In this document: in pieces, positions 37,227-50,700 of the stretch | Position numbering within the stretch: position 1 is the stretch's first letter | Layout: each line of letters opens with the position of its first letter | Assembly: GCA_008933995.1 (NCBI GenBank) | Contig: WARS01002947.1 | Span: 579,884-643,883, forward strand | From: Datnioides undecimradiatus | Taxonomy: Eukaryota; Chordata; Actinopteri; Lobotiformes; Datnioididae | Direction of reading: 5' to 3' | DNA: 64,000 nt | Made by a program: the position numbers and the translations under genes | The notes under the pieces: generated by a model | Told to the model about the DNA's origin: nothing | Database searches by the model: none | Seen by the model: the letters and a program-made list of their open reading frames with translations, nothing else

Positions 37227-40200
37227 TTAAAGCCAGCTTATCACCTTAGCCAATGGGTGACAACTGTGTGGAGCCCCAAAATGAGAATTAAAATGTCAAA
37301 AAAAAAACCCTTTTAATACGACAATCAATCATAATGATGCAGATTTATCATAAAAAAGTGAATTGTACTGAAAGAGAATATGTGGGACATAATGTTTTAT
37401 GAAATTAAAATAAAGAGTCTCTTAACCAAATAAGAACCAAAATGCCACAGTTGTATGCAGAACAGCAAAGGGATGGATACCATTACACATACACACCCAT
37501 TTCATACTGATACTGAAGTATTAGAAAAATGCAAAATGAGTTGAGAAAATGCAAATGTTGCAAACAGAAAAATAAACCATAAAATGTGAGCTAAGACTGA
37601 AAAAATGGAAACCTGTGGAGCTGGAAATTAAAAGAGGTAATGAAAGATAAGAAGAAGACTAAACTAAATGTGTTTTCATTTATTTGAATTCAATTTGGAT
37701 TTTGTCGAAATTAAATAGATTCCTTGTACCACCTCTGTGATTGAGGTTAAAGGTTTTTACAGTCTGTTCTAATCATTGAACAGTATTATTTATTGATGTA
37801 GTCAGTTTTATATATGACAAGTCAGATAAGCTTTTGCAACAGTTTCTCCATATAACCAGACATTTTGTGCCTCCACATCCCAAACAATATTGCAGGTTTT
37901 TGCCATTTCTGCATGAAGAGCTTTTGAAATCAAACTGTGGGATGATTATTCTCATTTGGTGGCATACAGGAAGTGGTTAGGTTACCATCCGGACCTCAAA
38001 CCTCTCAGACACAGAGGAATGGGTCGGCGGCCACTTCAGCTGCAGCTGGTCATTGAAAAGCGATGCTCTGCAGCTAGTGCTGCCATTTTTCCTGTCCTTC
38101 TATGCGAATCATAAAGTAAGACTGCTATCTTGTATATTCGCAGTAAGGGTAGGGGTGTTATGATTTACAGATGTCAAGTGAGAGCACACTGTAGGTTGCG
38201 GGGTCTGCCTTCTGGCAGCCTGGAGAACTGGAAATGAGGGGGACAAATGAAATGTTAATGCTTTTGTAAATCGATGCCATGTGAGCTCTCAGTGAGCTCT
38301 CACATTAGATCATCTCAGGTGTCAAGCATATACCGTAATAGGATGTTAGATGTATTTTTAGCAGTTAACGAGGTGGTGGAAAACAGGAAAGAAATGGCTG
38401 GGATGCAATCTGATGACCCGCTGACTTTCTGATGAGCTCTTGCTCGTTAATGAATGATTGTATTGGTAACTTGTTGTGTGAGCTCAAGTTATGATCTCAT
38501 TGTAATTATTAGCTTAACTGTAACATGAAAGAACCACTGGAGTGTAGAGAAGTTGAGCATGTTGATCTGAGTAAGTGTGAGAGAGAGAATGTGCATGTCA
38601 GATTTTGATGATAGTATTTTGGGTGTTCCCTGTATTGGTCCCTGCAACAGCTGGTGGTCCCTCATGGTGCATTCTTTCTCTGTGCGTGTGTGTGGGCTGT
38701 CTTTGTACTGTAATGGGTGTGGGAGCAGAGTTTCTGCAGAGAAGACTTGCTGAGGCACTGAGAAGACGAGGAAAATGATCAGCATTGTGCAAATCATAAA
38801 CCCATATTTTCCTCTCCTATGTGCAAAAGAAGTGTAACTTCAAGTCACTTCTATCATTTTTACAAGCACAGTGGAAATGCTTTGGGAATGGTTGACCCTG
38901 GGTCAGATGTGCTCACTATCTGCTGGTTCCAAGCCCTCAAGGGAGTTTGGCTGACGGGCAGATTAGCAGCTCAATAAATGCTTCTTTTCATTAGCAGCAA
39001 GCTTCTGTGCACTGTACTTAAAATGGAAATCCCCTCTATCCTCTCATCCTATTAGCAGAGGTACGGCACGAGTAGACTCCTGTGTGTACATGCACAAATG
39101 TATCATGACACATAATAGTCCTTCATGAGACCAGATGCATGTGAAACCACCATGAGGGAACAAAGTAGTTCCTGATAGTTCACAGTACACATCTGTATGA
39201 TTTAAGGCAGGGCCTCCAGTTACTCCAACAGATCAGTGTTCACTCCTCAGCAGTGTTGCCTCAACTCAGCCCAATGAAACAGACTTATCCATGTTCGTTG
39301 GTGGGAAGCTGTTGAGGGATCCTTGAGTGAGTTCCAGTTGGTCTGTCTGCATTGTGTTGTTTTGTCTACACTGTCCTAGGCTAAAGTGGGCAACAACTGT
39401 AGTGTTTGGGAATATGTCTATTCTGAATTGTAGGGAAAAGTGAAAAAATAGTGCTCACATTGTTTTTTCTCAATATTGCCTGATGTGGTTGCAGGCCACT
39501 AGTATTTTTCAAATTACTAATTGTAGCACTTATTACAAGTTAGCCAGTGCTCCACCATCTTCAGCCTTTGTTGCTAAAGATGCTCTATAACTTAATATTT
39601 CTTTTTATGCTAGTGCCTATAGTTTAACGGAAATAATATACTGATACACTGTCTGGTCTATGAGCACTCTGCTATGATGTATATTTGATTTTTGAGGTTA
39701 GGGAAGCATTAAGCCCAACGTAAAGGACCACTCTGTTTCACTGCCCATGGAGATGGTACTCCTGTTGTACCTGAAAAATTTCAGGTAAAAATTGGTAAAG
39801 TGCAAATATAAACCTGCGTCAGTGTGACTAAAACAAGGTTTTCAATATGAAAATCAAGGTTTAAAGAATTTGATTTCTAGAAATGTTCCAGATGGCATTT
39901 TAAAAATTTAAATTACATCAGTGAGATTAGTCACTGTGTGGATGTTAAAAATAAGCATCTAATATGGTCAAGATGACGCCAGTGATGTAAATCCTTTGAT
40001 CTAATCTGCTTATATTAGGTCAGAAGAAGGCATGCCATATGAAACCCAGAGAGCTGCATTTTTTTATTGTTCCTGAGCAGCCCTTTGTCCTTGGGACAGT
40101 TATCTATGAACATGGCACCACCGCCCTCAGCCAGCCTAGTCCCTGTCCCCTACCCAGCTCCCCGGAGAGCCTCAGCCCAGCCTGCAGCACAGCCTCTAGA

Positions 40201-43200
40201 CACTATCCTAAACCCTCGGCTGCTGATTGTTAAACCTGTAGTGTGAAACAAATGACCAGTCACTTGTTAGTCTTAGTACGAGTTCCCATTCTGTCTGTTT
40301 ATTTTCTATACTGTAGCCCTCAATGTCTCGACTGTTGGACTGTTACATTTAGGTCCCAGTTGCCTGTACAGAAACATAAACCCTTTCTGCCCTGTTGTTG
40401 CTCCCCTGACAGGCTGGGGAAGCAGGCCTGTGGACAGTTGCCTTGGGCCCAGTAGCTATGCCTGTAATCTTGACTGACCCACAGGTGGAGCATTCCCCTT
40501 TCTTATATAAATGCCCTGCATCTGTGTGTGGGGTTTCTGCTGTGAGGGTATGGCAACTGTCATCAATGTCCCAAAATGTAATGCTAATAGTGACACCACT
40601 GCTGACATTTGATTTGTGTCATTGTTAGTTCTCAAGATCATCCTTGAATTAATTACTTCTGCTGCTAACAAGGAGACTGGCTAGCAGTCAATGAATGATC
40701 AATATCATTTGCATGACGAGATAACATTCTCTGAATTGATTGATCAAACAAACCCAACTGAGCTGCTTTACTTAGCTGTCAATTGGACTAATGGATTTGG
40801 AATTTACTTGTTTGTACACACAGAAGGCAGGTCCAGAGGCTAGTGCTAAGTCATTTTCTTTCTTGATTGTCTGTAGGCTCGCCAGATACAGGGGTTCATC
40901 TGGATCCTCAGGTTCATCAGCAGTGAAGACCTAGGATTCTCAGAGTACAGTTAGATCCCAGTAGGTTAAATCCCCTTAGGCCACTCGGGAGCAGGGCATG
41001 AAATGAAAAGAAGCTTTCCCTGCAGGGCCACATCTGTCTAGGACACTTGATTAGCTCATTGATTACCTACAACTATGTTGCCTGCATTGGCTCTGCTGAT
41101 GTTTAACAATCACTGGCATTACTGGGTGATTTTATTGACAGTTAAATTAAGTTTTGAGTTCTATTTTTAGGATTTTACATTGGCTCATTGAATTACAAAC
41201 TCAAAAATGCCCTCTTGGGCTCCATACTTGCTGATGAGGTCATCCACAAGGACATACATTCTCATAAATTAATTAATGAAATTCACATAAAGTCAAATTT
41301 CATTAATTAACACAATTTTTTGGTCTGCTTTAAAGTTTCTCCCTTTCATGTCGTTTTAAGAAGATTCTTGTTGTGTTTACACTGTGGAATCAGCTCAGTG
41401 GGTACTTTAGATTTTTATGTTGTAATATTAGTGAAAGTAAAATCCTCTTAAGTCTCCTGCTGATTAATGAAAAGCTGAGGGGAAGTAATGCGGTTGAAGA
41501 TTAAACCATAAAACCCCCAGTGCAAATTTACCCGCTTCCCAGTATGAAGTCCACCGACAGCCTCTGGCAGGCTGCTGGTTTATTTAAAGGCATTCAGCTG
41601 CTTGCGTACTTTTAGTAAGGTCACAATATTGGAATTCTGTTGTTTGTAAATCACAGGATGCAACAACCAACACAAAACCAGATAGTTTCCCAAGATCTTC
41701 CTTCCACACTGCCATTCTCTCCTGAGAGTTCATTAAACCAACAACATATTGACTGGGTGACACTTGAGTGATGAGATCACAAGTAATCCCACAGCATAGG
41801 GACTCAAACTCATCAAACATATCAGAATTTTTATCACATAATGACTCATTTACAATCTTTATCTTTTCCAAAATAAATATCAAGTCTGTTTTGGCAAACA
41901 AACACAAACAGCTGTTTAATAACTATCATGCTTCACTTTCTTGGTTTCTTTTCACAAAGCATTTCAACCATTAAAATTATGTAAATGATGCAGTCCTCAC
42001 TTTCTCGATGCATTATGTTGATACAGATACCGGCTCTCCACTTACTGTTCAAACAGTAGCTCAGTGGGAAACGCTGATCTCATTTGGTTGCGCGGATCTG
42101 TCCGTGAAAGGTTGGTATTGAACCCGAAAGTGGCTTTAAATGACTCTGTTCTTGGCTTACAGGAACTGACAAGTTGATGCTTTTCTGTCAAACTATTCCA
42201 GGCTTTTTGTGAGTGACTGCCCACTCACTGCTCTTCACAGAAAGAGGAGAGGGAGAGGCATACTGTTCTGAGCTGAACAGTATAATTTAGTAAAGGACCT
42301 TGGCCCATGGGCAGAGTTTAGCAGAAAACTCATGATTTTGTGTGTTTCCTCCAAGTGCAGCAGCTGCAGCAGAACGAGGAGGAACTCATTTAGATGGTTT
42401 GTTTGACCGGTTTGACCATGGCAATGGAAAAGTCTGCCTAATTGTTATGATCCACTTGGCCCTGAGCCACAGCAAAACATGCCTGCTTATTAACATAAAG
42501 CCCTGCAAAATCGGTTTTATCCTGGATTTGTTTTCTTGCTCAGGTTAGTTATATGCTGTATGGCTTATATAACAAGCCAGTGTAATACTGATCTCTGAAT
42601 CACATCTTGAATTGATCAGTGATGAGATTTCAGGTCTGCTGCTCAGCAATTTCTTCCAAGCACTAAACAACAACAAAAGAATGTCTCAATAATTTTTAGT
42701 TTGCAAAGGAAACCAATAGTTCACCAATAATTGTGTTTTTTTTTGAAAGAAGCATTCCAGGACTTTATCTTTATGGCAAAACGTAGGAACTGGCAGGTGA
42801 CTGACAAAGTTGGAATTCTGCTTCTTCATAGATTGACATAGATTGTGAACCCAGATCTAGCAGGGTGATTATGGGTGACGAGGCGTGTGTAGACCTGTGC
42901 ATTACATTGTTGACTGAAACTTCCAATTCAGGGAAGTTAAATGTACTACAAAAGAAATGTGGGACAACAGTGTAATTAATTTGTACTGAGCAACAGTCAA
43001 CATGAAATATGTATTGGGTTCAATTTCTGCTACAACGAGCAGAAAGTTTATTTCTTAAGAAAAATGAGATATGAACGCTCAGCACATTCCTCTGCTCCTG
43101 ATCAAGCAGTAGGAGAGGTGCAGCAGTCTGTGGGGGGCTAAACCAACAGACTGCAGCATGTCTGGGTGTAGGAGAGAAGGGATTGTCACAGTGGTCACAG

Positions 43201-44150
43201 CATAAAGGACCACACAGTGAGAGAGCAGAAGGACATGACACAAACACAGGAAAACCAGATCATTATAGTCCTGAATAGGAACAGCGGACGGCCTTCTCTG
43301 CTCCCTCTGTAAAATGTTTATTTCATACAGTAAAGTTGCAAGCACACCACTACACCATTAACAAATGTCAATTACATCAAGTTATTCAGGTCTACATTCA
43401 GTCAGTTGCTTGATATGCTGCTGCAGAATAACACAGCCTACAGGGTGCATCTGTATTCTGCTGCATTCAGGCTCTGTATGGAGGAAATGAAAGAGATTTG
43501 AGAGACCCTTTGGAATCCAGTCCAGAGCCAGACTGCTCTCACTTCTAGGGAACAAGTTTTAAATTATACAGGACACTAAAATCATCTGCATTTGACCTCG
43601 CAACGGAAGGACATCTCAGACTTCACAGATTATTGGCCTGCAGTCATTAAGGCATCTTGCAGCTCATGAAGGATCCAATTGCCTTAAAAACAATAAAAGG
43701 CCCCACGCAAGAATGTTTTTGTAATCTTGTCCTAAAGCTGCCTTTCTGTTTTTCATGCCGGATTGTAATTTCACGAATGCTTTAAAGTGTTGCCGTATAA
43801 AATCATCAGACAATAACCTTTAGCAGCGACAGTAGTTGTATTAGGCTGTAGCTGAAATAATACAATAAAGAAATATTATTACAGCTGCAAATAGAGTGTC
43901 ATCAGAGCAGCAGCTCAGGGTTGCAATCCAAGATTTCATACACGCGAAGATTTTTTAAATTATTACTTTTGTTAATTATTTTATTTCAGCTGTGATTCAA
44001 CTGATTTGGCATTATGAATCTGAATTCAGACAAGTTGTTTGCCAGCTGTGGAGCAAAAATCTCAGACAACATAAGCTGGGGAGAAAATGCTAAAAATATA
44101 TCAGGCTTCCTCTGAAGAAAAACTTCCTGATTTTAGGAGCACCACATAAA
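37227..44150. other. Gene-free interior of duplication copy A
   Basis: No supported exon. Several AT-rich blocks with homeodomain- and octamer-like motifs (for example 40680-40860 with ATTTGCAT, ATTGATTGATC and GGACTAATGG, and 41890-42045) match copy B exactly over 100 bases or more and may be conserved non-coding elements. This is inference. Confidence 0.4.
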
Positions 44151-44154
44151 AACC

Positions 44155-44345
44155 ACAGTGTGTTAGCTTAGCGTAGCTTAGATCAATGTAAAAACTGGAA
44201 ACATGGAGTTACAGCTAGCTTGGTAAGGTAACATACCAGCTCACATACCAGATTAATCAACTAAATATTATGTGTTCATTTGGACAAACAGGCTAGCTGT
44301 TCCTCCCAAGTTCATTGTTGCAGGTACATTTATCTTAGCTTTGTT
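44155..44345 (+). repeat. Dispersed fish repeat (TTAGCTTAGC type), copy A
   Basis: GTGTTAGCTTAGCGTAGCTT, ACTGGAAACATGGAG and CAAACAGGCTAGCTGTTCC belong to the same short teleost repeat family as 27395-27600. The counterpart in copy B lies near 54725-54915. Confidence 0.5.
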
Positions 44346-44560
44346 GACTGCACAGTGCCCAGGTCATAGGACAGATGGTAGCTGCTCACTGTGCGTCTAT
44401 CTCCAGTGCCCCCCTGTGTTGTTCTTGGCTTTACTCAAATCATACCTCCCACCAGGTTCAGCCCACAAGCTATGCACCATGCTTATTATTGTAATATCTT
44501 GCTTTTCACATGCAAGTGGGTGAATGCAATATGAGACGCAGACCAGAAGTTGTTGTTATT

Positions 44561-44582
44561 TTGTGTGTGTGTGTGTGTGTGT
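44561..44582 (+). repeat. (TG)n microsatellite, copy A
   Basis: Eleven TG units. The copy B counterpart at 55141-55158 is shorter. Confidence 0.9.
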
Positions 44583-44884
44583 TTGAGGCCTTCAGTGGTC
44601 TCCATTAGTCGAACAGTAGTCGGGTCAAGTCTGTTTGTCCAGCTGCTGATTCACCCCCTAGTAGGCTCTCACACACTCTCACACAAACACACACTGTTGC
44701 ACCTGGCTCTAGTCATTCCAAGTCCTCAAAGTACTAAAGTTGAACTTAACCCTTGACTAACCCCGCAAAAATCCTAAAGCTCAGCCAAAATCTCTTTTTG
44801 TTCAAGATTACAATTACTTTTCCATAATGTTCGTGCTTTTGAATGCCCTACAGGCTTTCTTAAAGAGGGCTGTCCTATACCTCT

Positions 44885-44887
44885 ACA

Positions 44888-44918
<31 letters not shown>

Positions 44919-44919
44919 T
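44885..44919 (+). repeat. (CA)n microsatellite near the end of copy A
   Basis: A CA run interrupted once by TA. It lies only some 30 bases before the junction between the two copies. The counterpart is 55441-55471. Confidence 0.9.
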
Positions 44920-44947
44920 GTGGCTTTCTGCTTTTGTGTCCCATCTA

Positions 44948-45362
44948 AGCAGGCATCACATTTTTCTTTAAAATGGCCTGGTATTTCCAGGAATCGATGG
45001 TTCCAGGTACACAATCAAGACTGCCAGTTCCTGCTGCAGAACAACAGCACCACATAATCAATGACCCACCTCCATGCTTGACCATGGGGATGGTATTCTT
45101 CTGGTCATGAGCCTGGCCTTTTGCACGCCAGACATACCACTGGTCCATATGTCCAAACAGTTCCAGCTTGGCTTCTTCAGTCCATAGATCTGTCTCTCAA
45201 AACTCCTCCTCCTCCTTCTAGTTGACTTTGGACATTCCATGTGTGAAGTCCTTGTTTATTAAGTGCATGTCTTATAGTTGCCACTGAAGCACTTGTACCA
45301 GCCTTCATCAGGTCATCCTGTAGGTGTCTTGCAGTCACACGGGAGTTTCTCTTAGTTGACAG
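44948..45362 (-). mobile_element. Tc1-like transposon fragment in copy B
   Basis: The minus strand reads GHMDQWYVWR without its beginning in frame, then AKGQAHDQKNTIPMVKHGGG, CCCSAAGTGSLDCVPGTIDSW and KYQAILKK. This is the Tc1 transposase catalytic region. It is the same insertion as 34395-34800, cut at its left side by the duplication boundary, and is better preserved than in copy A. Confidence 0.8.
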
Positions 45363-45914
45363 CTGAACAAATGAAGGATCATTATAGAGTTCCCAAGGCT
45401 TAAATTAAGTATTAACTCCACTTTAGCCCATAAAAACTGTCAGAAGGCTTTAAAAGCAACAGTATTATATAAGGAATAATTGTGACATGGGCTATCTTAA
45501 CAAAATATACTGTTGCCATTGGGCACGATGATTATCCATTTTATGTGTTGATTTTATGTATCACTCAACACATAAATAAGTCATCCCAAGCAGAATCTGC
45601 TTTCTGAATATTTCCCAAATGCAAATCAGGCTGTTATTGCATGATAGCTCAGTGAGCAAGAACACATTATTATAGAAATACATATGTAAAACTATAAGTA
45701 GCCTCCAGACCACTCAATGTGAAGAATTATCCATTTCAGAATAATATATTTTTACATTGTATGATCACAGTTATTGATGCTTTCATCGCGGTACATCACT
45801 AACGCTAGCGCTTTATTTTAATCCACAGTAATAAATTCTATCTATATCTTTTACTTCCAATCATTCAGGGGCTACAGGTTTCCGGATTATATTTTGAAGG
45901 CGAGTCAATTAGAT

Positions 45915-46263
45915 TTCCTGTCCCACCTGTCTGACTCGCACTTTGCAGGTCTCAGCAGACTGTCCGCTGCTCTGACTGTTGTTAGTGGAGACCGGAGCGT
46001 GTCCGGAGCACCGGCGACCGCACAGCAGAGACTGCTTAATGTGCTGACGTAACACACAGATACACAGACACACACACATAGCTGGCATACAACCCTGACT
46101 TGGACTGCTTCTCTCAGTAGGACGGTGACTTCCCCAGTTTTCCGGGTATTTGAGGGAAACTAAAAAGCATCGCGGGTTGTTGACCTCTTCAACGTGGATG
46201 TGGGTCTGTGTTTTCGCTTCAACACCGTGGGACGGCCGATCACACACATTGCTCATCTCACAG
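45915..46263 (+). other. Candidate 5' untranslated first exon and promoter, copy B
   Basis: Counterpart of 35330-35668 with the same donor (CTCACAG then GTAAGA). The CpG-rich core is well kept, while flanking parts differ by short indels. If the duplication is real, the downstream gene would have two alternative first exons; if not, only one exists. Confidence 0.35.
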
Positions 46264-47438
46264 GTAAGACCCATCATTTGTTAATAAATGAATGAAAGAG
46301 GATGTGTTGTTGTTTGCAGTGTCACGTACAGATAATTTCTTTTGATAAAGCTTTTTGTTTTACACGACATCGGACTGTGGAACGCTGGAGTTGTCTCCTG
46401 TTGTGGTACAGAACCCAGAAGGATTATGTGACGCTTCATGTCCTACCTGCCAGACCTAACACACCCTCTGACCTCTCGCTGCCCCATGGCTTTGCACTGG
46501 GAGCACTGTCCCTTTGTCAGCTGATGTAGGAATGTGTGTGAGCCAAATGTCAAATACCTAGATCACCTGCTAGCAATCTGCTGGACACACACAGCTGAGT
46601 GTTTACTGCCTTCTTTACAAAACACTGGTGATCTGCTCTGACAGTGTTTGTTGAACTTGACAGGAGTTCATAGGCTTTTAGATGTGTTTCTGGCATTTCT
46701 GGGTGATGATGATGGACAGTGTTTATTCATATTTGGCTGTGAATGAGGATTTCGAAACAGCTTCATTACCTGTTTGAATATTATGAGGTTTTTTCTATAT
46801 TATACAGTTCATGGAAAGCAATTCAGTGTCAGTTTAACCTGTGTTTAGAGCCAGTGGTACCATGATTTTCACCTGTTCACAGACAAGGTGAGGTTTGGCC
46901 TATGTAAGAACTCTCCAGTCTGTGTTTTGCACCAGCTGAGTGTGTGAGTGTATGGAGATGCTGAACCCAAAGTGAGGAAGCTTTTCAGTAAAAAAGGAAC
47001 ATGGAGTTGAGTTCAGCTGTTGGTTCCTTTCTTACCAGCTGTTAGATTTATCTCGCAAAATGATAAACATCTTAGAAACTGATCAAAATCAAAACATCTG
47101 AAAACATGATTTCATGCAAAACAGTGTTGCGTTGTGGGAAGAGGGTTTTCTTCACAAATATACTGGAAGAAGATCAAATGTCTGAGAGCAAATTTCATTT
47201 CCAACCTCTGTACAGATTCTTATGGTAGTGAAGCCCAAACCTGCACGTAATCTCCTTCCTCTGCCCTACATGGGCCCCAGCATCCACACATTTTGAATAG
47301 CAGCCATCTGCTTCGTTGAGGTCCAAAAGCACATCACATTACCCACACTGGCTGTGGGGGGATGAATGGAAGTGTGCGTGGTGCTGGCATTACAGTGTCG
47401 GAGACTGTGTGGAATAGTTCGATTGTTCACAGACTTGA

Positions 47439-47788
47439 CCTGTGTGTAGGATTTAGTGGCATCTAGCTGTGAGGCTGCAGATTGCAACCAAGTCAATATC
47501 ATTCCACTCCCCCTCCTCTTCTGAGCGTGCAGGAGAGCTTACAGTGGCTGCGATTAATGCAAATGGGTCTCAGTGTTTGGTCTGTCTGTTCGACTGTAGA
47601 AACATGGTGCTGCAACATGGCGGTCCCTGTGTAGATGTAGATGTAATGAACCTGTTCTAAGCTAACAACAACACAATGTCTCTTGACTCATGACTCTTAT
47701 TTTTATATTTTCATACTCTAACGAATGCATATCCGTGAGTTTTATGTTCAGTTTCTGCCAATGGTTCTCCTAAAACCCACATACTGGA
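47439..47788 (+). mobile_element. MITE-like non-autonomous DNA element, copy B
   Basis: Counterpart of 36875-37226 within the second duplication copy, with the same imperfect inverted ends. A burst of changes near 47531-47541 separates it from copy A. Confidence 0.6.
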
Positions 47789-50700
47789 AACTTAAAGCCA
47801 GCTTATCACCTTTGCCAATGGGTGACAACTGTGTGGAGCCCTAAAATGAGAATTAAAATAAACAAAAAAATTTTTAATAATTTAATAATCAATCATAATG
47901 ATGCAGATTTATCATAAAAAGTGAATTGTACTGAAAGAGAATATGGGACATAATGTTTTATGAAATTAAAATAAAGAGCTCCTTAACTAAATAGCGACCA
48001 AAATGCCACAGTTGTATGCAGAACAGCAAAGGGATGGATACCATTACACATAGCTATCAATCTATTTCATACTGATACTGAAGTATTAGAAAAAATGCAA
48101 ATGAGTTGAGGAAAAATGCAAATGTTGCAACAGAAAATAAACCATAAAATGTGAGCCAAGACTGAAAAATGGAAACCCTGTGGAGCTGGAAATTAAAAGA
48201 GGTAATGAAAGATAAGAAGAAGACTAAACTAAATGTGTTTTCATTTATTTGAATTCAATTTGGATTTTGTCGAAATTAAATAGGATTCCCTTTGTTCACC
48301 TCTGTGATTGAGGTTAAAGGTTTTGCCAGTTCCGTTCTAATCATTGAACAGTATATTTATTGATGTAGTCAGTTTTATATATCAGATAAGCTTTTGCAAC
48401 AGTTTCTCCATATAACCAGACATTTTGTGCCCACATCCCAAACACACAGCAGGTTTTTGCCATTTCTGCATGAAGAGCTTTTTGAAATCAAACTGTGGGA
48501 TGATTATTCTCATTTGCTGGCATACAGGAAGTGGTTAGGTTACCATCCGGACCTCAAACCTCTCAGACACACACAGAGGAATGGGTCGAAGGCCACTTCA
48601 GCTGCAGCTGGTCATTGAAAAGCGATGCTCTGCAGCTGAAAAGGCCATTTTCCTGTCCTTTCTATGAATCATAAAAGTGCACTGCTGGTCTTGTATATTC
48701 GCAGTAAGGGTAGGGTAAGCGTGATTTACAGATGCCGATGAGCAATGCCAAGTAGTCTGCCTTTCAGCAGCCTGAGAACTGGAAATGAGTGGGGACAATG
48801 AAAATGTTAATGCTTTTGAAATCGGATGCCATGTGAGCTTTCCTCAGTGAGCTCTCACATTAGATCATCTCAGGTGTCACATACTGTAATAGGATGTTAG
48901 ATGTATTTTTAGCAGTTAACGAGGTGGTGGAAAACAGGAAAGAAATGGCTGGGATGCAATCTGATGACCCGCTGACTTTCTGATGAGCTCTTGCTCGTTA
49001 ATGAATGATTGTATTGGTAACTTGTTGTGTGAGCCTGCTATGATCTCATTGTAATTATTAGCTTAACTGTAACATGAAAGAACCACTGGAGTGTAGAGAA
49101 GTTGAGCATGTTGATCTGAGTAAGTGAGAGAGAGAATGTGCATGTCAGATTTGATGATAGTATTTTGGTGTTCTGTATTGGTCCCCCCAAACAGCTGGTG
49201 GTCCTCATGGCATTCTTTCTCTGTGCGTGTGTGTGGGCTGTCTTTGTACTGTACGTGTGGAGCAGAGCTTGCAGAGTAAAGACTCTGGTTGAGGCACTGA
49301 GAAGACGAGGAAAATGATCAGCATTGTGCAAATCATAAACCCATATTTTCTCCTCTCCTATGTGCAAAAAGAAGTGTAACTTCAAGTCACTTCTATCATT
49401 TTTGCTAAGCACAGGAAATGCTTTTGGGAATGTGGTTGGACCTGGGTCAGATGTGCTCACTATCTGCTGGTTCCAAGCCCTCAAGGGAGTTTGGCTGACG
49501 GGCAGATTGGCAGCTCAATAAATGCTTCTTTTCATTAGCAGCAAGCTTCTGTGCACTGTACTTAAATGTAAAATCCCCCATCCTCATCCTGTTAGCAGAG
49601 GTACTGCACTAGTAGACTCCTGTGTGTACATGCACAAATGTATTTTATCATAATAGTCCTTCATGAGACCAGATGCATGTGAAACCAATTATGAGGGAAA
49701 CAAAGTAGTTCCTGATAGTTCACAGCACACATCTGTATGATGGCTAAGCAGGGCCTCCAGTTACTCCAACAGATCAGTGTTCACTCTCAGCAGTGTTGCC
49801 TCAACTCAGCCCAATGAAACAGACTTATCCATGTTCGTTGGTGGGAAGCTGTTGAGGGATCCTTGAGTGAGTTCCAGTTGGTCTGTCTGCATTGTGTTGT
49901 TTTGTCTACACTGTCCTAGGCTAAAGTGGGCAACAACTGTAGTGTTTGGGAATATGTCTATTCTGAATTGTAGGGAAAAGTGAAAAAATAGTGTCACATT
50001 GTTTTTTTCTCAATATTGCCTGATGTGGTTGTACACTTAGGGTATTTTTCAAATTACTAATTGTAGCACTACAAGTATTACAAGATAGCTTGTGTGCCCA
50101 CCATCTTCAGCCTTTGTTACAAGATGCTCTATAACTTAATATTTCTTGCGTTGTGCTCATAAAGGTTTGAACGTGAAATAATATACTGATACACTGTCTG
50201 GTCTATGAGCACTCTGCTATGATGTATATTTGATTTTTGAGGTTAGGGAAGCATTAAGCCCAACGTAGCGACCCTCACCTTAGCCCACTGCCCATGGAGA
50301 TGGTAAGATTCTGCTGTACCTGAAAATTTCAGGTAAAATTTTGGTAAAGTGCAAATATAAACTCAAGGCCAGTGTGACTAAAACAGGTTTTCATTATGAA
50401 AAATCAAGGTTTAAAAGAATTTGATTTCCAGAAAATGTTCCAGATGGCATTTTAAAATTTAAATTACATCAGTGAGATGAGTTCACTGTGTGGATGTTAA
50501 AAAATAAGCATCTAATATGGTCAAGATACCAGTGATGTAATCCTTTTGATCTAATTCCGCTTATATTAGGTCAGAAGAAGGCATGCCTATATGAAAACCC
50601 AGAGAAGGCATTTTTTTATTGTTCCTGGAGCAAGTCTCTTGTCCTTGGGACAGTTATCTATGAACATGGCACCACCCCCTCGCCCTCAGCCACAGCCTAG

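Larger units (their letters stand above)
34395..44947 (+). repeat. Tandem duplication, copy A (about 10.55 kb)
   Basis: The whole block is repeated in the same order and direction at 44948-55501. It begins inside a Tc1 element (AGCAGGCATC) and ends just after a CA microsatellite (GTGTCCCATCTA). Matching pairs include the candidate exon (35330-35668 and 45915-46263), the MITE (36875 and 47439) and the TG/CA tracts. Differences come in tight bursts of short indels and substitutions between exact runs of 100-190 bases. Where the block overlaps the Tc1 element, copy A departs from the family text (missing bases in VWR..KNTIP) while copy B keeps it. Confidence 0.95.

Noticed and set aside
40039-40233. 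Proline/serine-rich frame
   Set aside because: The frame is not maintained in the duplicate at about 50590-50800 and has no recognisable domain.
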